25,606 bases of DNA from CAZWUZ01 sp964637655 [NCBI: uncultured bacterium] (GTDB taxonomy: Bacteria; DAOPZR01). Shown here piece after piece: positions 1 to 7,172 of this stretch. The position numbers and the translations under genes are program-made. Each line of letters opens with the position of its first letter. Position 1 is the stretch's first letter. The notes beneath the pieces were generated by a model that saw only the letters and a list, made by a program, of their open reading frames with translations, searched no databases and had not been told where the DNA came from. The stretch spans positions 1 through 25,606 of the forward strand of contig CAZWUZ010000004.1 in assembly GCA_964637655.1 (NCBI GenBank), written 5' to 3'.

Positions 1-91
1 CTGACAAACCTCGCCGCCCCATTCTGATAAACTTCGCCGGGTGATTCTGATAAACCTCGCTGACCGTTCTGAAAAACTTCGCTGGGCATTT
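1..91. repeat. Four degenerate 22-23 bp direct repeats, probable transposon end
   Basis: Four head-to-tail units begin at 1, 24, 47 and 69. Each starts CTGA(T/C/A)AAAC(C/T)TCGC and most end in ATT or GTT. Tandem transposase-binding sites of about this period are typical of the ends of IS21-like, Tn7-like and Mu-like elements, so I infer that this is one end of an element whose body lies left of the window. No transposase gene is visible here. A simple tandem repeat is the alternative. Confidence 0.5.
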
Positions 92-140
92 CAAGGAATC
101 TTACCCCACGCAATCCGCATTATTGCATATCAACATTGTA

Positions 141-2708
141 TTACAAGCGTGGGTCGACGGGCTCGCTTTCGAGGGCGAGGACGCCAAACACACACTCGTG
201 GACGCGGCGGAGCGGCTCGCGGCGGACGAACCGCTCGAGCGCCTCAATGCCCAAAGCAAACTCGCGTAGCGCCAATGAACGTTTCGCGGCCAGGCCGCGG
301 GCGCGCAGGCGATCCAGATGCTGTGGCGCGGTGTATTCCGGGCCGTAGATGATGCGCAGATATTCGCGGCCGCGCACTTTGATTGCCGGCTGCACCAGTC
401 CGCGTGAGCCGCGCGCGATGAAGTCATGCGGTTTCACCACCATGCCTTCGCCGCCGGCAGCGGTCAGTTCCTCCCACCAGCGGGCCGCTGCCGCTTCCGC
501 CGACGGATCGGTGACGTCAAGCACCTGATACGGCGTGCGCAACAGCAGTTCCGGATCGGCGTCAGCCAGACGACCGAGCATGGTCATATGCCATTCGTGG
601 TCACGTGCCGTATGAACCGCATTCTCCGACGCCAGCAGATGGAACGGCGCAAGTTTCATATCCGTCAGTGCATCAACTTTCCAGCAATACCGGCGATAGG
701 CCGCCCGATACTGACTGACCATCTCCCGGCGTTCCAGCATGTGCTGCAGCAGTTCGCCCGCCTCGGGATAGCGGGCCGACGCCATCTGCAGGCATTCCGC
801 GGACGCGGTCAGCGCCCGCAACGCAGCATCCCCAACCGGCGCATACTGCTGGTGGAGCAAACTCTGCGCCTTGGCTGACCACGGCATGAGTTCCGCGTCG
901 AGACACAGCCAATCCGTCTGCAGTTCGTCCCAATAACCCGCAGTCGTAGCGGCTGCGACCAGGCGCTGTAGCATGGCGCGTTCGAGGTCGGGTTCGCTGA
1001 AGAACCGCCGGCCAGTGCGCGTATAGATGATGCCGCACCCCTCATCAACGATGCCGAAGCGGCGCCGCGCCGCCTCTTCGTCACGGCAGATAATCGCCAC
1101 GACCCGCGAGCCCATATGCTTCTGCTCGCAAATCACCCTTGCCACGCCCTGCTCGCGATAATACGCGAATGCTTCAGCCGGATATTCGAGGTACTCCGGC
1201 AGGGAACTGGTCGCGCAAGGCGACATGGTCGGCGGCAGATAGATCAGCCATTTGGGATTGGCCGAAAAGCGGCTGATTACTTCCAGCGCCGCGGTGGCAT
1301 TTTCCTCGCGCACCGTCACGGTACTCTTCAGCCGGGTGGTAATTATCCGTTTGCCGATAACATCCGCAAGATCAAGCATGTCATCCTGCTGCTGCTGCGC
1401 GCTGAGCGTGTCCGGTGCAGACACCGGCGTGAGCGGCCGTGCGGGAATTGCATAGGTCTGCCGCGCAGGCACGGCAACCAGTTCCTTTTCCGGATAGCGC
1501 AGTGCCGTCAGGCCGCCGCCAAACACACAACCGGTATCGATATTGATCGTCCGATTCAGCCATTCCGCCGCCGGCACCGGCGTGTGTCCGTACACCACCA
1601 TCGCGCGACCGCGGTATTCCTGCGCCCACGGATAGCGTACCGGCAGGCCATATTCATCGGTCTCGCCGGTCGTCTCGCCGTACAGGGCGAATTCCCGGAC
1701 CTTGCCGGAACCACGACCATGCATCGTCTCCGGCAAACCGGCATGCGCCACCACCAACCGCCCGTCATCGAGCACATAGTGGCTGACGAGATCATCGATA
1801 AACGCCTCAACGCGCGCCGTGAACGCCGGCGGCTCCTTGGCCAGTTGCGCCAGTGATTCAGCGAGGCCATGCGTTATCTGGGCATCCTTGCCACGCAGTT
1901 TCCGCAGCAGCCGGCTTTCATGGTTGCCGGGCACGCACAGGGCATTGCCCGATTCCGTCATGTCCATGACCAGCCGCAAGGTGCCGGCAATATCTGGGCC
2001 GCGATCAACCAGATCGCCAAGAAATACCGCCTTGCGCCCGGCGGGATGCGTCACCTGATAACGCGGGCCACTTTCCCCGGCTGACACCTCGCAGCGATAA
2101 CCAAGCCGCGCCAGCAGTTCGCACAATTCGGTCAGGCAGCCATGCACATCGCCGATTATGTCGAACGGTCCATGTTCGGCTTTCCGGTTATTCCATAGCG
2201 GCTCACGGGCCATAGTCACCGACGCCAACTCCTCCGGTGAGTTGAAGGTGAAAATATGGCGGAACCCCTCGCGCTGCAGGCCGCGGCGCGAACGCCGCAA
2301 CTGGCGGCATTGCTGCGGAATGACGTGCGGACCGAAGGCGCGGTCGGTGCGTGCGCGATTGCGGTCCTGACAGACCCTTTCCGGGAAATCGAGCACAATC
2401 GCCACCGGCAGACAATGATACGATCGCGCCAGCGCCACCAGCGGCCGTCGCGACTCCGGCTGGACATTCGTCGCGTCAATGACGGTCAGCCGGCCGGCCG
2501 CCAGGCGCCGGGCCGCGATAAAATGCAGCACGGCAAACGCATCGCCCGTGGCCGCCTGCGCGTTTTCATCGTCGGCAACCAGGCCGCGGCAGAAGTCGGA
2601 CGAGAGAATCTCCGTCGGCTTGAAATGCTGGCGCGCCCAGGTCGATTTGCCGGCGCCCGACGGGCCGATAAGCACCACCAGCGCCAGTTCGGGAATGGTC
2701 ACACGCAT
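141..2708 (-). CDS. pnkp: Polynucleotide kinase-phosphatase-ligase Pnkp of the bacterial Hen1/Pnkp RNA repair system
   Basis: This 855-residue cytoplasmic enzyme heals and seals cleaved RNA. It phosphorylates the 5'-OH end, removes the 2',3'-phosphate and forms an adenylated ligase intermediate. The three expected domains are all visible. The N-terminal kinase has a P-loop GPSGAGKST at residues 15-23. The central calcineurin-type phosphatase has GDVHG (186-190), GDLVDRG (231-237), GNHE (261-264) and YGHTP (373-377). The C-terminal ligase has EQKHMGSR around Lys530, the residue that takes AMP, DAELMPWSAK (604-613), and EGMVVKP and KVRG further on. Length fits the family (about 850). The ATG overlaps the end of hen1 by 10 bp, so translation is probably coupled. 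No catalytic motif is missing. The gene ends just right of the repeat array at 1-91. Confidence 0.96.
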   Translation of the reverse strand: MRVTIPELALVVLIGPSGAGKSTWARQHFKPTEILSSDFCRGLVADDENAQAATGDAFAVLHFIAARRLAAGRLTVIDATNVQPESRRPLVALARSYHCLPVAIVLDFPERVCQDRNRARTDRAFGPHVIPQQCRQLRRSRRGLQREGFRHIFTFNSPEELASVTMAREPLWNNRKAEHGPFDIIGDVHGCLTELCELLARLGYRCEVSAGESGPRYQVTHPAGRKAVFLGDLVDRGPDIAGTLRLVMDMTESGNALCVPGNHESRLLRKLRGKDAQITHGLAESLAQLAKEPPAFTARVEAFIDDLVSHYVLDDGRLVVAHAGLPETMHGRGSGKVREFALYGETTGETDEYGLPVRYPWAQEYRGRAMVVYGHTPVPAAEWLNRTINIDTGCVFGGGLTALRYPEKELVAVPARQTYAIPARPLTPVSAPDTLSAQQQQDDMLDLADVIGKRIITTRLKSTVTVREENATAALEVISRFSANPKWLIYLPPTMSPCATSSLPEYLEYPAEAFAYYREQGVARVICEQKHMGSRVVAIICRDEEAARRRFGIVDEGCGIIYTRTGRRFFSEPDLERAMLQRLVAAATTAGYWDELQTDWLCLDAELMPWSAKAQSLLHQQYAPVGDAALRALTASAECLQMASARYPEAGELLQHMLERREMVSQYRAAYRRYCWKVDALTDMKLAPFHLLASENAVHTARDHEWHMTMLGRLADADPELLLRTPYQVLDVTDPSAEAAAARWWEELTAAGGEGMVVKPHDFIARGSRGLVQPAIKVRGREYLRIIYGPEYTAPQHLDRLRARGLAAKRSLALREFALGIEALERFVRREPLRRVHECVFGVLALESEPVDPRL

Positions 2709-4099
2709 CGCGAGAACACTCCCATCTGGGTCGGAGCACCAACTTCATTGTCGAGCGAACCGACGGGCAGCATCCGCACCGTATACCCACAGCGCCCGGC
2801 AATGGCCGAACACCACGCCGCGAATTCATCGCGCCGCCATTCGAAACGATGGTCGCGATGGCGCAGATTCCCTGCCACCAGGCCGGCAAAACGGACGTTG
2901 TATTCGGCATTCGGCGTGGTAACGATGACGGTGCCAGGCCGGGCAAACTCAAATACCGACCGTTCGCACGCCGCCAGGCGCGGCGGGTCAAGATGCTCAA
3001 TGACCTCGACCAGGGCTGCGGCATCAAACCCGGCCAGACGCTGATCGCGATAGAGCAGCGACCCGTGCAGCAGGCGCACCTGCTTGCGCCGCGATTCCGG
3101 CAGGCGGTCCAGATGCAGGCGTTCCGCCGCCATAGCCAGCGAACGGTGCGAGACATCCATCCCGACAATCTCCTCGCTGCAGCGCGCGGCAAGCAATGCC
3201 TGAATAAGTTTCCCTTCACCACATCCCAGATCAAGCACCCGCCTGGCACCGCATTGGCGGATAACCGCAACCACTGCACCCAACCGCTCGTCGTTCAACC
3301 GCAGCGGCTGTTCGATTTTCTCTTCAGTGGCAGCTGGAGTTGCCGTATCCGGTTCCGGCTGATCTTCGTCCATCAGCCGGGCCAGCGCGGCGCGCGCCAA
3401 TCGCCCCTGATGCTTGAGATAGCGCCGCGCGATCTGCTCGCGTTCCGGGTGACCAGCCAGCCAACCCTCGCCATGCCGCAGCAGTTTTTCCACTTCATCT
3501 TCCGTCACCCAATAGTGCTTTTCATCATCCAGTACGGGGATGAGCACATAAAGGTGCGAGAGCAGGTCGCATAACCGGAGCGTCCCCTGCAAAGTGACGG
3601 ACAGATATGGCGATCTGCCCCAGTCAGGGAACTGTTCGTCAAGCGGCCCGCCAGTGGCGGTGACCGTATAGCCCAGCGGTTCGAACAGCCGCCGCAGCAA
3701 CCCCTCGCCACCACGGCAGGGCAATACCGGCAGGGTGGCGGTCAAGGGGAGCGCCTGTTCAGCCAGTTCCGCCCGCGCCGCGCAGTTCCCGGCCAGGGCT
3801 GTGCCAAAAACGCGCGCAATCGCCACGGAAAGGAATGAAGTCGCCGCATACGGCCGGTCATTGACATACTGGTCGAGCAAGCCGTCGGTACCGGCCGGCC
3901 CGCGACTATTGCGCACCAGTCCCACCGGGTCAACATCAAGCAGCAACGCCACCGTGCAGCATGCGTCACCGGTTTCCGGATAAAACACCTGCGCCCGGCC
4001 AAACGGCAACTCGAAGGTTTGCAGGCGTTGCGGGTGTTTGTGCAGCAGATACCCGAGATCGGTCGCCGGCGCCCGTGTCAGAGTAATGGTCAGCAGCAT
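2699..4099 (-). CDS. hen1: Hen1-type 3'-terminal RNA ribose 2'-O-methyltransferase
   Basis: Bacterial Hen1 methylates the 2'-OH of the 3' end of a cleaved RNA before Pnkp seals it, which makes the repaired site resistant to the same nuclease. The 466-residue protein has the Hen1 layout. An N-terminal half of about 240 residues activates the Pnkp ligase. The C-terminal methyltransferase carries the SAM-binding loop DLGCGEG (290-296), the metal-binding ExxEH (E365, E368, H369) and TPNAEYN (395-401), followed by a His-rich stretch (413-418). The start is supported by GGGAGG at 4109-4114, 9 nt upstream, and by a promoter at 4139-4167. It is first in a two-gene operon with pnkp. Confidence 0.95.
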   Translation of the reverse strand: MLLTITLTRAPATDLGYLLHKHPQRLQTFELPFGRAQVFYPETGDACCTVALLLDVDPVGLVRNSRGPAGTDGLLDQYVNDRPYAATSFLSVAIARVFGTALAGNCAARAELAEQALPLTATLPVLPCRGGEGLLRRLFEPLGYTVTATGGPLDEQFPDWGRSPYLSVTLQGTLRLCDLLSHLYVLIPVLDDEKHYWVTEDEVEKLLRHGEGWLAGHPEREQIARRYLKHQGRLARAALARLMDEDQPEPDTATPAATEEKIEQPLRLNDERLGAVVAVIRQCGARRVLDLGCGEGKLIQALLAARCSEEIVGMDVSHRSLAMAAERLHLDRLPESRRKQVRLLHGSLLYRDQRLAGFDAAALVEVIEHLDPPRLAACERSVFEFARPGTVIVTTPNAEYNVRFAGLVAGNLRHRDHRFEWRRDEFAAWCSAIAGRCGYTVRMLPVGSLDNEVGAPTQMGVFSRCV

Positions 4100-4138
4100 C
4101 CGGCGTTCCTCCCCGCGGTATCGGTCAGATAATCGTCA

Positions 4139-4167
4139 GTATACTATCGCCCTTTCTGACAGGCAAC
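4139..4167 (-). promoter_or_regulatory. Sigma70-type promoter of hen1-pnkp
   Basis: On the minus strand TTGCCT (4162-4167) and TATACT (4139-4144) are separated by exactly 17 bp. The predicted start of transcription lies about 30-35 nt before the hen1 ATG, which leaves room for the GGGAGG ribosome-binding site. Confidence 0.65.
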
Positions 4168-4497
4168 CGCGCTGTGATAAGACAGGGTCATGGTTCTGAC
4201 GCCGCTTCGAGTTGCAATATTTCCCGGCGGGATAAAAACAGGGAGACGGGCCCAGTGCCCAGAAGAGTGCTGTGCCTTGAGCGCTGAGGACTGTGCGCTG
4301 TGTGATGGGTGCATGAGTAGTGACAATTGAGGATTGCCTCGTTCCCGAGTGGTCTCCTCTTCCTTGTCGGGTACACCCGGTTTTACCCGGGCGTACAATA
4401 CTCATCTCACCATCCACATTTGGCGCGGGGATGTGGTCCCCGTCCCCCCTGTGTCAGCGGGAGAAACACCGCAACCCGCCCCCCTGCTTACTGCCCG
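4168..4497. other. Gene-free spacer with short repeats and hairpins
   Basis: No convincing gene. It holds a stretch of CTGTGCC/CTGAGGAC-like words (about 4265-4310) resembling dispersed low-complexity repeats, an imperfect hairpin at 4371-4396 (GTAC-CCCGG arms) and a short GGGGA/TCCCC hairpin at 4427-4441. The last lies downstream of the stop of the 4498-5001 gene, but it has no T-run and cannot be called a terminator. The longer open frames here lack a ribosome-binding site and recognisable sequence. Confidence 0.5.
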
Positions 4498-5001
4498 TTA
4501 TTTGATATCGGGGCAGGAAGTCGTGAACGCGAAGGCATTCAGGCTCTCCTGCAGGCTTTCGATGCGCGCTTTGAGTGCGGTGATGCGCGCATCCCGCTGC
4601 ACTTCCCCGATACTGACCGTCATGGGCATTTCCTTTTTGATTTCACGCCAGCGTTCCCGCTCGGCGTCATAGACCTCTTCGATTTCCTTTTCCGGTTCGT
4701 CATTGATATCCAGTTTGCGGAGCCATGCGATTTCCGCCTTGGCTTCCGCCAGGGCATAGATCATGTAGGGGATGCTCGTTTCGACCGCCGCGGTCGTGTT
4801 CCCCGCATTCGCCAGGGCGATGCCGGCCTTGACCAGCGCGAGCTTGTTGCGCTTGGCATCCAGTTGTGCCAGTTGCGCGTCGAAATCGAATTTCAGTACT
4901 TTGCTGGCCCGACGGCGGTTGTGCACCGCCAGTTTCACTTCCAGTTCACGGATTTCACCCGTGAGAGTGTTTTTCAGTTTCAACGCCGTAGAGATTTTCA
5001 T
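4498..5001 (-). CDS. Conserved helical protein of unknown function
   Basis: This 167-residue soluble protein is almost entirely helical. It begins MKISTALKLKNTLTGEIREL, has a central ALAEAKAEIAWLRKL segment, and ends LKARIESLQESLNAF followed by TTSCPDI. The pattern (MK-ALxLKN start, helical hairpin, LQ-xxI-xx-FN-like end) resembles short DIP1984-like hypothetical proteins, but I cannot name its family with confidence and know no function for it. I chose the ATG at 5001 because AGGGGG precedes it. An upstream in-frame ATG at 5145 would overlap the promoter at 5131-5158. Its leader (about 125 nt) contains a small hairpin at 5097-5115. It lies in a lower-GC cassette with other small unknown genes and shares a promoter type with the 5616-5807 gene. 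Confidence 0.8.
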   Translation of the reverse strand: MKISTALKLKNTLTGEIRELEVKLAVHNRRRASKVLKFDFDAQLAQLDAKRNKLALVKAGIALANAGNTTAAVETSIPYMIYALAEAKAEIAWLRKLDINDEPEKEIEEVYDAERERWREIKKEMPMTVSIGEVQRDARITALKARIESLQESLNAFAFTTSCPDIK

Positions 5002-5130
5002 GTGTGCCCCCTGGCCCGTTATTATTCTTCCCTTGCCTGCTGCTATATACGCCGCGCTGCCGGCGTTTGTTGCAATGTTTGTGCCGGTGCTCGTGCCAGC
5101 GCCTTGCCTGCGCTGTCTGTTATTCCTCAA

Positions 5131-5158
5131 AATGTACCACAACATACGTTTCCGTCAA
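5131..5158 (-). promoter_or_regulatory. Promoter module A, upstream of the 4498-5001 gene
   Basis: On the minus strand TTGACG (5153-5158) and TACATT (5131-5136) are 16 bp apart. The -35 region is preceded by AAAAGACAC, and TTGTGGTA runs into the -10. Both blocks recur at identical spacing in the module at 5987-6014. A hairpin, CAGCGC/GCGCTG (5097-5115), falls in the predicted 5' leader. Confidence 0.6.
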
Positions 5159-5217
5159 GTGTCTTTTCTTATTCGATGAGCGGGTGAAGACATTCCGCCC
5201 AGGTGAATCTGAACTTC

Positions 5218-5253
5218 ATGACAGGACGCCGTACCGTGCTGGCGTCCTGTCAT
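5218..5253. terminator. Perfect 13-bp inverted repeat, possible terminator of the 5285-5807 transcript
   Basis: Arms at 5218-5230 and 5241-5253 (ATGACAGGACGCC and its complement) flank a 10-nt loop. It lies about 30 nt beyond the stop of the 5285-5500 gene on the minus strand. No T-run follows on either strand, so intrinsic termination is doubtful. It could be an mRNA 3' stabiliser or an operator. Confidence 0.4.
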
Positions 5254-5284
5254 TCAGTCCCTGGTTGCCCCCTCCTGCCGCGGG

Positions 5285-5500
5285 TTACGCCGCGGCTTGT
5301 TTTGTTGCAGCGGCCTGCAATGTGGCCAGCTGCCTGGCGTTGACGTGTCTGGTCTGTGACGTGCAGCTACCGTCCGGGTTTGTGGTATGAATGATGATCT
5401 GGCAGAGTGGAAAGCTGTCGTTTTTCAGTTTGTAGAGTTGACGAGCCTTCACCTGCCGCTTTGTCCAGTATGATACTACGGTGATGGTCGTGTTCGTCAT
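5285..5500 (-). CDS. Small protein of unknown function
   Basis: A 71-residue protein starting MTNTTITVVSYW and ending in an Ala/Gln-rich tail. It is basic at its centre (KRQVKARQLYKLKN) and has two cysteines that do not form a CxxC pair. There are no membrane segments. A good ribosome-binding site, AGGTGA, lies 8 nt before the ATG. It probably shares the transcript that starts near 5980 and also carries the 5616-5807 gene. I recognise no family. The ribosome-binding site and its position in the cluster are the main reasons to believe it. Confidence 0.6.
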   Translation of the reverse strand: MTNTTITVVSYWTKRQVKARQLYKLKNDSFPLCQIIIHTTNPDGSCTSQTRHVNARQLATLQAAATKQAAA

Positions 5501-5615
5501 GGTCTGTTCACCTCATTTATCATGGCGTTCCCGTCGCTCTCTATGGCCGCGCGACCGGTAATGCCGGAACAGCGGGCAGCCGACACCCCGGTTGTCAAAG
5601 ATCTTGCCGTCAGCA

Positions 5616-5807
5616 TCAGACGGGCATCTCCCGGTACTTCCGGGCATACTCCGCCATGTAGGCGGGATGCTTTTCCCGCCAGCGGCGGTCATACGCCTGT
5701 TTGTACTGCCGCCGCGCAGCGGTACGACACTGCGACGAGCAGTACTGCTGATTCCTGTGTCCTGCGGTGGGTTGGAAAACCGCGCCGCAAAGCCGGCAGC
5801 AACTCAC
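5616..5807 (-). CDS. Small zinc-ribbon protein
   Basis: A 63-residue protein. The N-terminal half has a four-cysteine treble-clef-like motif, CxxC (CRLCG) followed by CSSQC after about 16 residues, with the usual QYCSSQCR ending of small zinc fingers. The C-terminal half is very basic and aromatic (QAYDRRWREKHPAY). Such short fingers are generally nucleic-acid-binding or accessory proteins, and no specific role can be read. The start is GTG at 5807, chosen because AGGAGG (5815-5820) sits 7 nt upstream and the protein then begins just before its first cysteine. Its leader of about 175 nt has a strong hairpin at 5956-5975 and a four-codon ATG-CGA-CAC-ACG-TAG frame. Confidence 0.75.
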   Translation of the reverse strand: MSCCRLCGAVFQPTAGHRNQQYCSSQCRTAARRQYKQAYDRRWREKHPAYMAEYARKYREMPV

Positions 5808-5955
5808 GATTACGCCTCCTTCGGACCTCGCCGTTCACGTTCAGGTCGGTGTACAGCAACCGACACCTCCCGCGTTCAGCGTCTCAGTCCGATCTCAGCG
5901 CTACGTGTGTCGCATGGCTTTGCGCGCTCCTGTGTACGGCCTCGCGGCCGAAGTG

Positions 5956-5975
5956 GCGCCGGGTGGCCCCGGCGC
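5956..5975 (-). promoter_or_regulatory. GC-rich hairpin in the 5' leader of the 5616-5807 gene
   Basis: An 8-bp perfect stem (GCGCCGGG at 5956-5963 with CCCGGCGC at 5968-5975) closes a 4-nt loop, starting a few nucleotides after the predicted transcription start. It may stabilise the mRNA or attenuate transcription. No T-run follows it. Confidence 0.4.
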
Positions 5976-5986
5976 GTGCTGCTCAC

Positions 5987-6014
5987 ATTCTACCACAAAC
6001 TTTCACATCGTCAA
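5987..6014 (-). promoter_or_regulatory. Promoter module B, upstream of the 5616-5807 and 5285-5500 genes
   Basis: On the minus strand TTGACG (6009-6014) and TAGAAT (5987-5992) are 16 bp apart. The preceding AAAAGACAC and the TTGTGGTA before the -10 match module A (5131-5158) exactly, at the same spacing. It faces away from the 6169-6793 operon, so the region between is a divergent control region. Confidence 0.6.
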
Positions 6015-6093
6015 GTGTCTTTTTGCAGCATTCCAGACGGCACCCGGATTTGTCTTCGCCCTTCACTTACATATACCGTCCAGATGCGCGTCT

Positions 6094-6115
6094 CGTTGCA
6101 AATATATTTGCAACG
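6094..6115. promoter_or_regulatory. 22-bp perfect palindrome, probable operator
   Basis: The centre GTTGCAAATATATTTGCAAC (6095-6114) is a perfect palindrome, and one further C/G pair extends it to 22 bp. It lies 54 bp before the ATG at 6169, between that operon and the divergent promoter at 5987-6014. A dimeric repressor site is the simplest reading. The regulator is not identifiable. A -10-like TATGAT follows at about 6139, without a good -35 box. Confidence 0.55.
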
Positions 6116-6168
6116 CTGGCCACAGTTGTTCCGTAAAATATGATAGAGGCCGCAAAGGAGGGACACAC

Positions 6169-6402
6169 ATGGATTTCTTTCGGGAACACTTGAACAGCTT
6201 TCTGCTTTCTGTATTTCTATGGGCCGGGTCGCGCCTCTTCCCGGTTATCATTGTCGACACCCCGGAAGGCGAGGACGATGCCCTGCGCAACGTTCACTTT
6301 TCACTTTCCGAAGTCGATTTTGAGCGCTCAATATCGACGCACTACTGGGAGGCAGTCGAGAGTCGCAAAGCGCGGATGGCGGAGACCGTGCGTGAAGAAT
6401 AA
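6169..6402 (+). CDS. Small acidic protein of unknown function, first gene of a pair
   Basis: A 77-residue protein. Residues 8-30 are hydrophobic (LNSFLLSVFLWAGSRLFPVII), followed by an acidic stretch (DTPEGEDD) and a charged tail ending SRKARMAETVREE. The hydrophobic start may be a membrane anchor or a beta-sheet core. The ATG at 6169 is fixed by AGGAGG, 7 nt upstream. It overlaps the next gene by 11 bp, so the two are translationally coupled. I do not recognise a named family. The conserved look of the pair suggests a real two-protein unit. Confidence 0.7.
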   Translation: MDFFREHLNSFLLSVFLWAGSRLFPVIIVDTPEGEDDALRNVHFSLSEVDFERSISTHYWEAVESRKARMAETVREE

Positions 6403-6793
6403 ACCGGGAAACGCGGCATGGACGAATCGCAACCTGATATCCACCAATGACTGGTCAAATCGGGCATCACAGAAACTGTATGAACAATTCCGTGACCCGA
6501 ACCGGCGGGATATTCAACACCTCAAACAACTGTACGAGAGTGGTCGTCAATGCGGCGGTTGTTCATTTTTCGCCCCCTTCAACAGTGACTGGGGCCTGTG
6601 CTGCCATCCGCGGTCACCCCATCATCTGGAAACCGTGTTCGAGCATTTCACCTGCGCCGCGTTCGTCAATGAAGGGTGGCAGTCGCACAGTTTCTGCGAA
6701 CATCCCGAACAGCATGTGCTGCCCGATCCAATTCGACGCTCCCGCCAAGTAAAGGGCGACAAGCGCAATTCCAGACGGGCAAAACGCCGCTGA
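6392..6793 (+). CDS. Cysteine-rich protein of unknown function, second gene of a pair
   Basis: A 133-residue protein with a central cysteine motif: CGGC (54-57), CC (70-71), Cys88 and Cys102, embedded in SFFAPFNSDWGLCC and TVFEHFTCAAFVNEGW. The spacing would suit zinc or an Fe-S cluster, and the dense Trp/Phe/His content looks like a conserved fold rather than chance. The C-terminus is very basic. The start is taken as GTG 6392, which overlaps the stop of the upstream gene. Longer in-frame starts exist but would run inside the other gene. The function is unknown, and the tight coupling implies a joint role with the 77-residue partner. Confidence 0.7.
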   Translation: MKNKPGNAAWTNRNLISTNDWSNRASQKLYEQFRDPNRRDIQHLKQLYESGRQCGGCSFFAPFNSDWGLCCHPRSPHHLETVFEHFTCAAFVNEGWQSHSFCEHPEQHVLPDPIRRSRQVKGDKRNSRRAKRR

Positions 6794-6836
6794 AGTAGTC
6801 ACTATCGGCCGTCAACCTGTTCTCCTTGGTGTTCTG

Positions 6837-6865
6837 TTGTAAATATCCACTCGCCCGTATATAAT
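6837..6865 (+). promoter_or_regulatory. Near-consensus promoter in front of a vestigial leaderless start
   Basis: TTGTAA (6837-6842), a 17-bp spacer and a perfect TATAAT (6860-6865). An ATG follows 6 nt after the -10 (6872) but runs into TGA after only 10 codons (6872-6904). It looks like the promoter of a lost gene at the left edge of the degraded block. Confidence 0.65.
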
Positions 6866-6871
6866 CCTGTC

Positions 6872-7029
6872 ATGACGCTATTTCCCCCCACCGCTGGTCG
6901 GTGATTACCTGATCTGTTCGGTGCCGGTAACCAGTTGAATCCGCTCAAGGGACCGTCACGCAATATTGTTCATCATACTGAACACTCCCCGCCACTTCCC
7001 GGATTATGTTCATTACGATGAACTGATCC
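6872..7029 (+). other. Degraded non-coding stretch behind the 6837 promoter
   Basis: After the 10-codon frame at 6872-6904 no frame stays open and nothing is recognisable apart from the paired inverted repeats at 6967-7024. I take it to be eroded coding sequence, of unknown identity. Confidence 0.4.
6967..7024. promoter_or_regulatory. Pair of TGTTCA-N6-TGAAC(A/T) operator-like sites 40 bp apart
   Basis: Site 1 spans 6967-6984 (TGTTCA, 6 nt, TGAACA). Site 2 spans 7007-7024 (TGTTCA, 6 nt, TGAACT). The 40-bp spacing is close to four helical turns, which favours cooperative binding by a dimeric helix-turn-helix regulator. No regulator or intact target gene adjoins them, so they are probably orphaned. 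Confidence 0.45.
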
Positions 7030-7116
7030 TGCCGCCACGTTCCTGTCCGGCACGCACGCGGCTATCGCGCGCTTGGTTGCCGGCCTGACAGCGCCGCCAA
7101 GCCCTCGCTTTTCTGA
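7030..7116 (+). pseudogene. 3'-end remnant of a DEAD/DEAH helicase gene, copy 1
   Basis: The last ~24 codons read RHARGYRALGCRPDSAAKPS then LF and a TGA at 7114-7116. They match the ends of the two longer remnants at 7354-7482 and 8880-9008. A 2-nt length change upstream breaks the frame. It is the most eroded of three copies. Confidence 0.6.
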
Positions 7117-7172
7117 ACCTGTCTGCCACGTGCGTTTTACGTCAGTTTTGCGCCAGTTGTTGATGCACTGGG

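Noticed and set aside
105-153. CCCACGC/GCGTGGG inverted repeat across the pnkp stop as a terminator
   Set aside because: The loop is about 35 nt and no T-run follows; probably chance.
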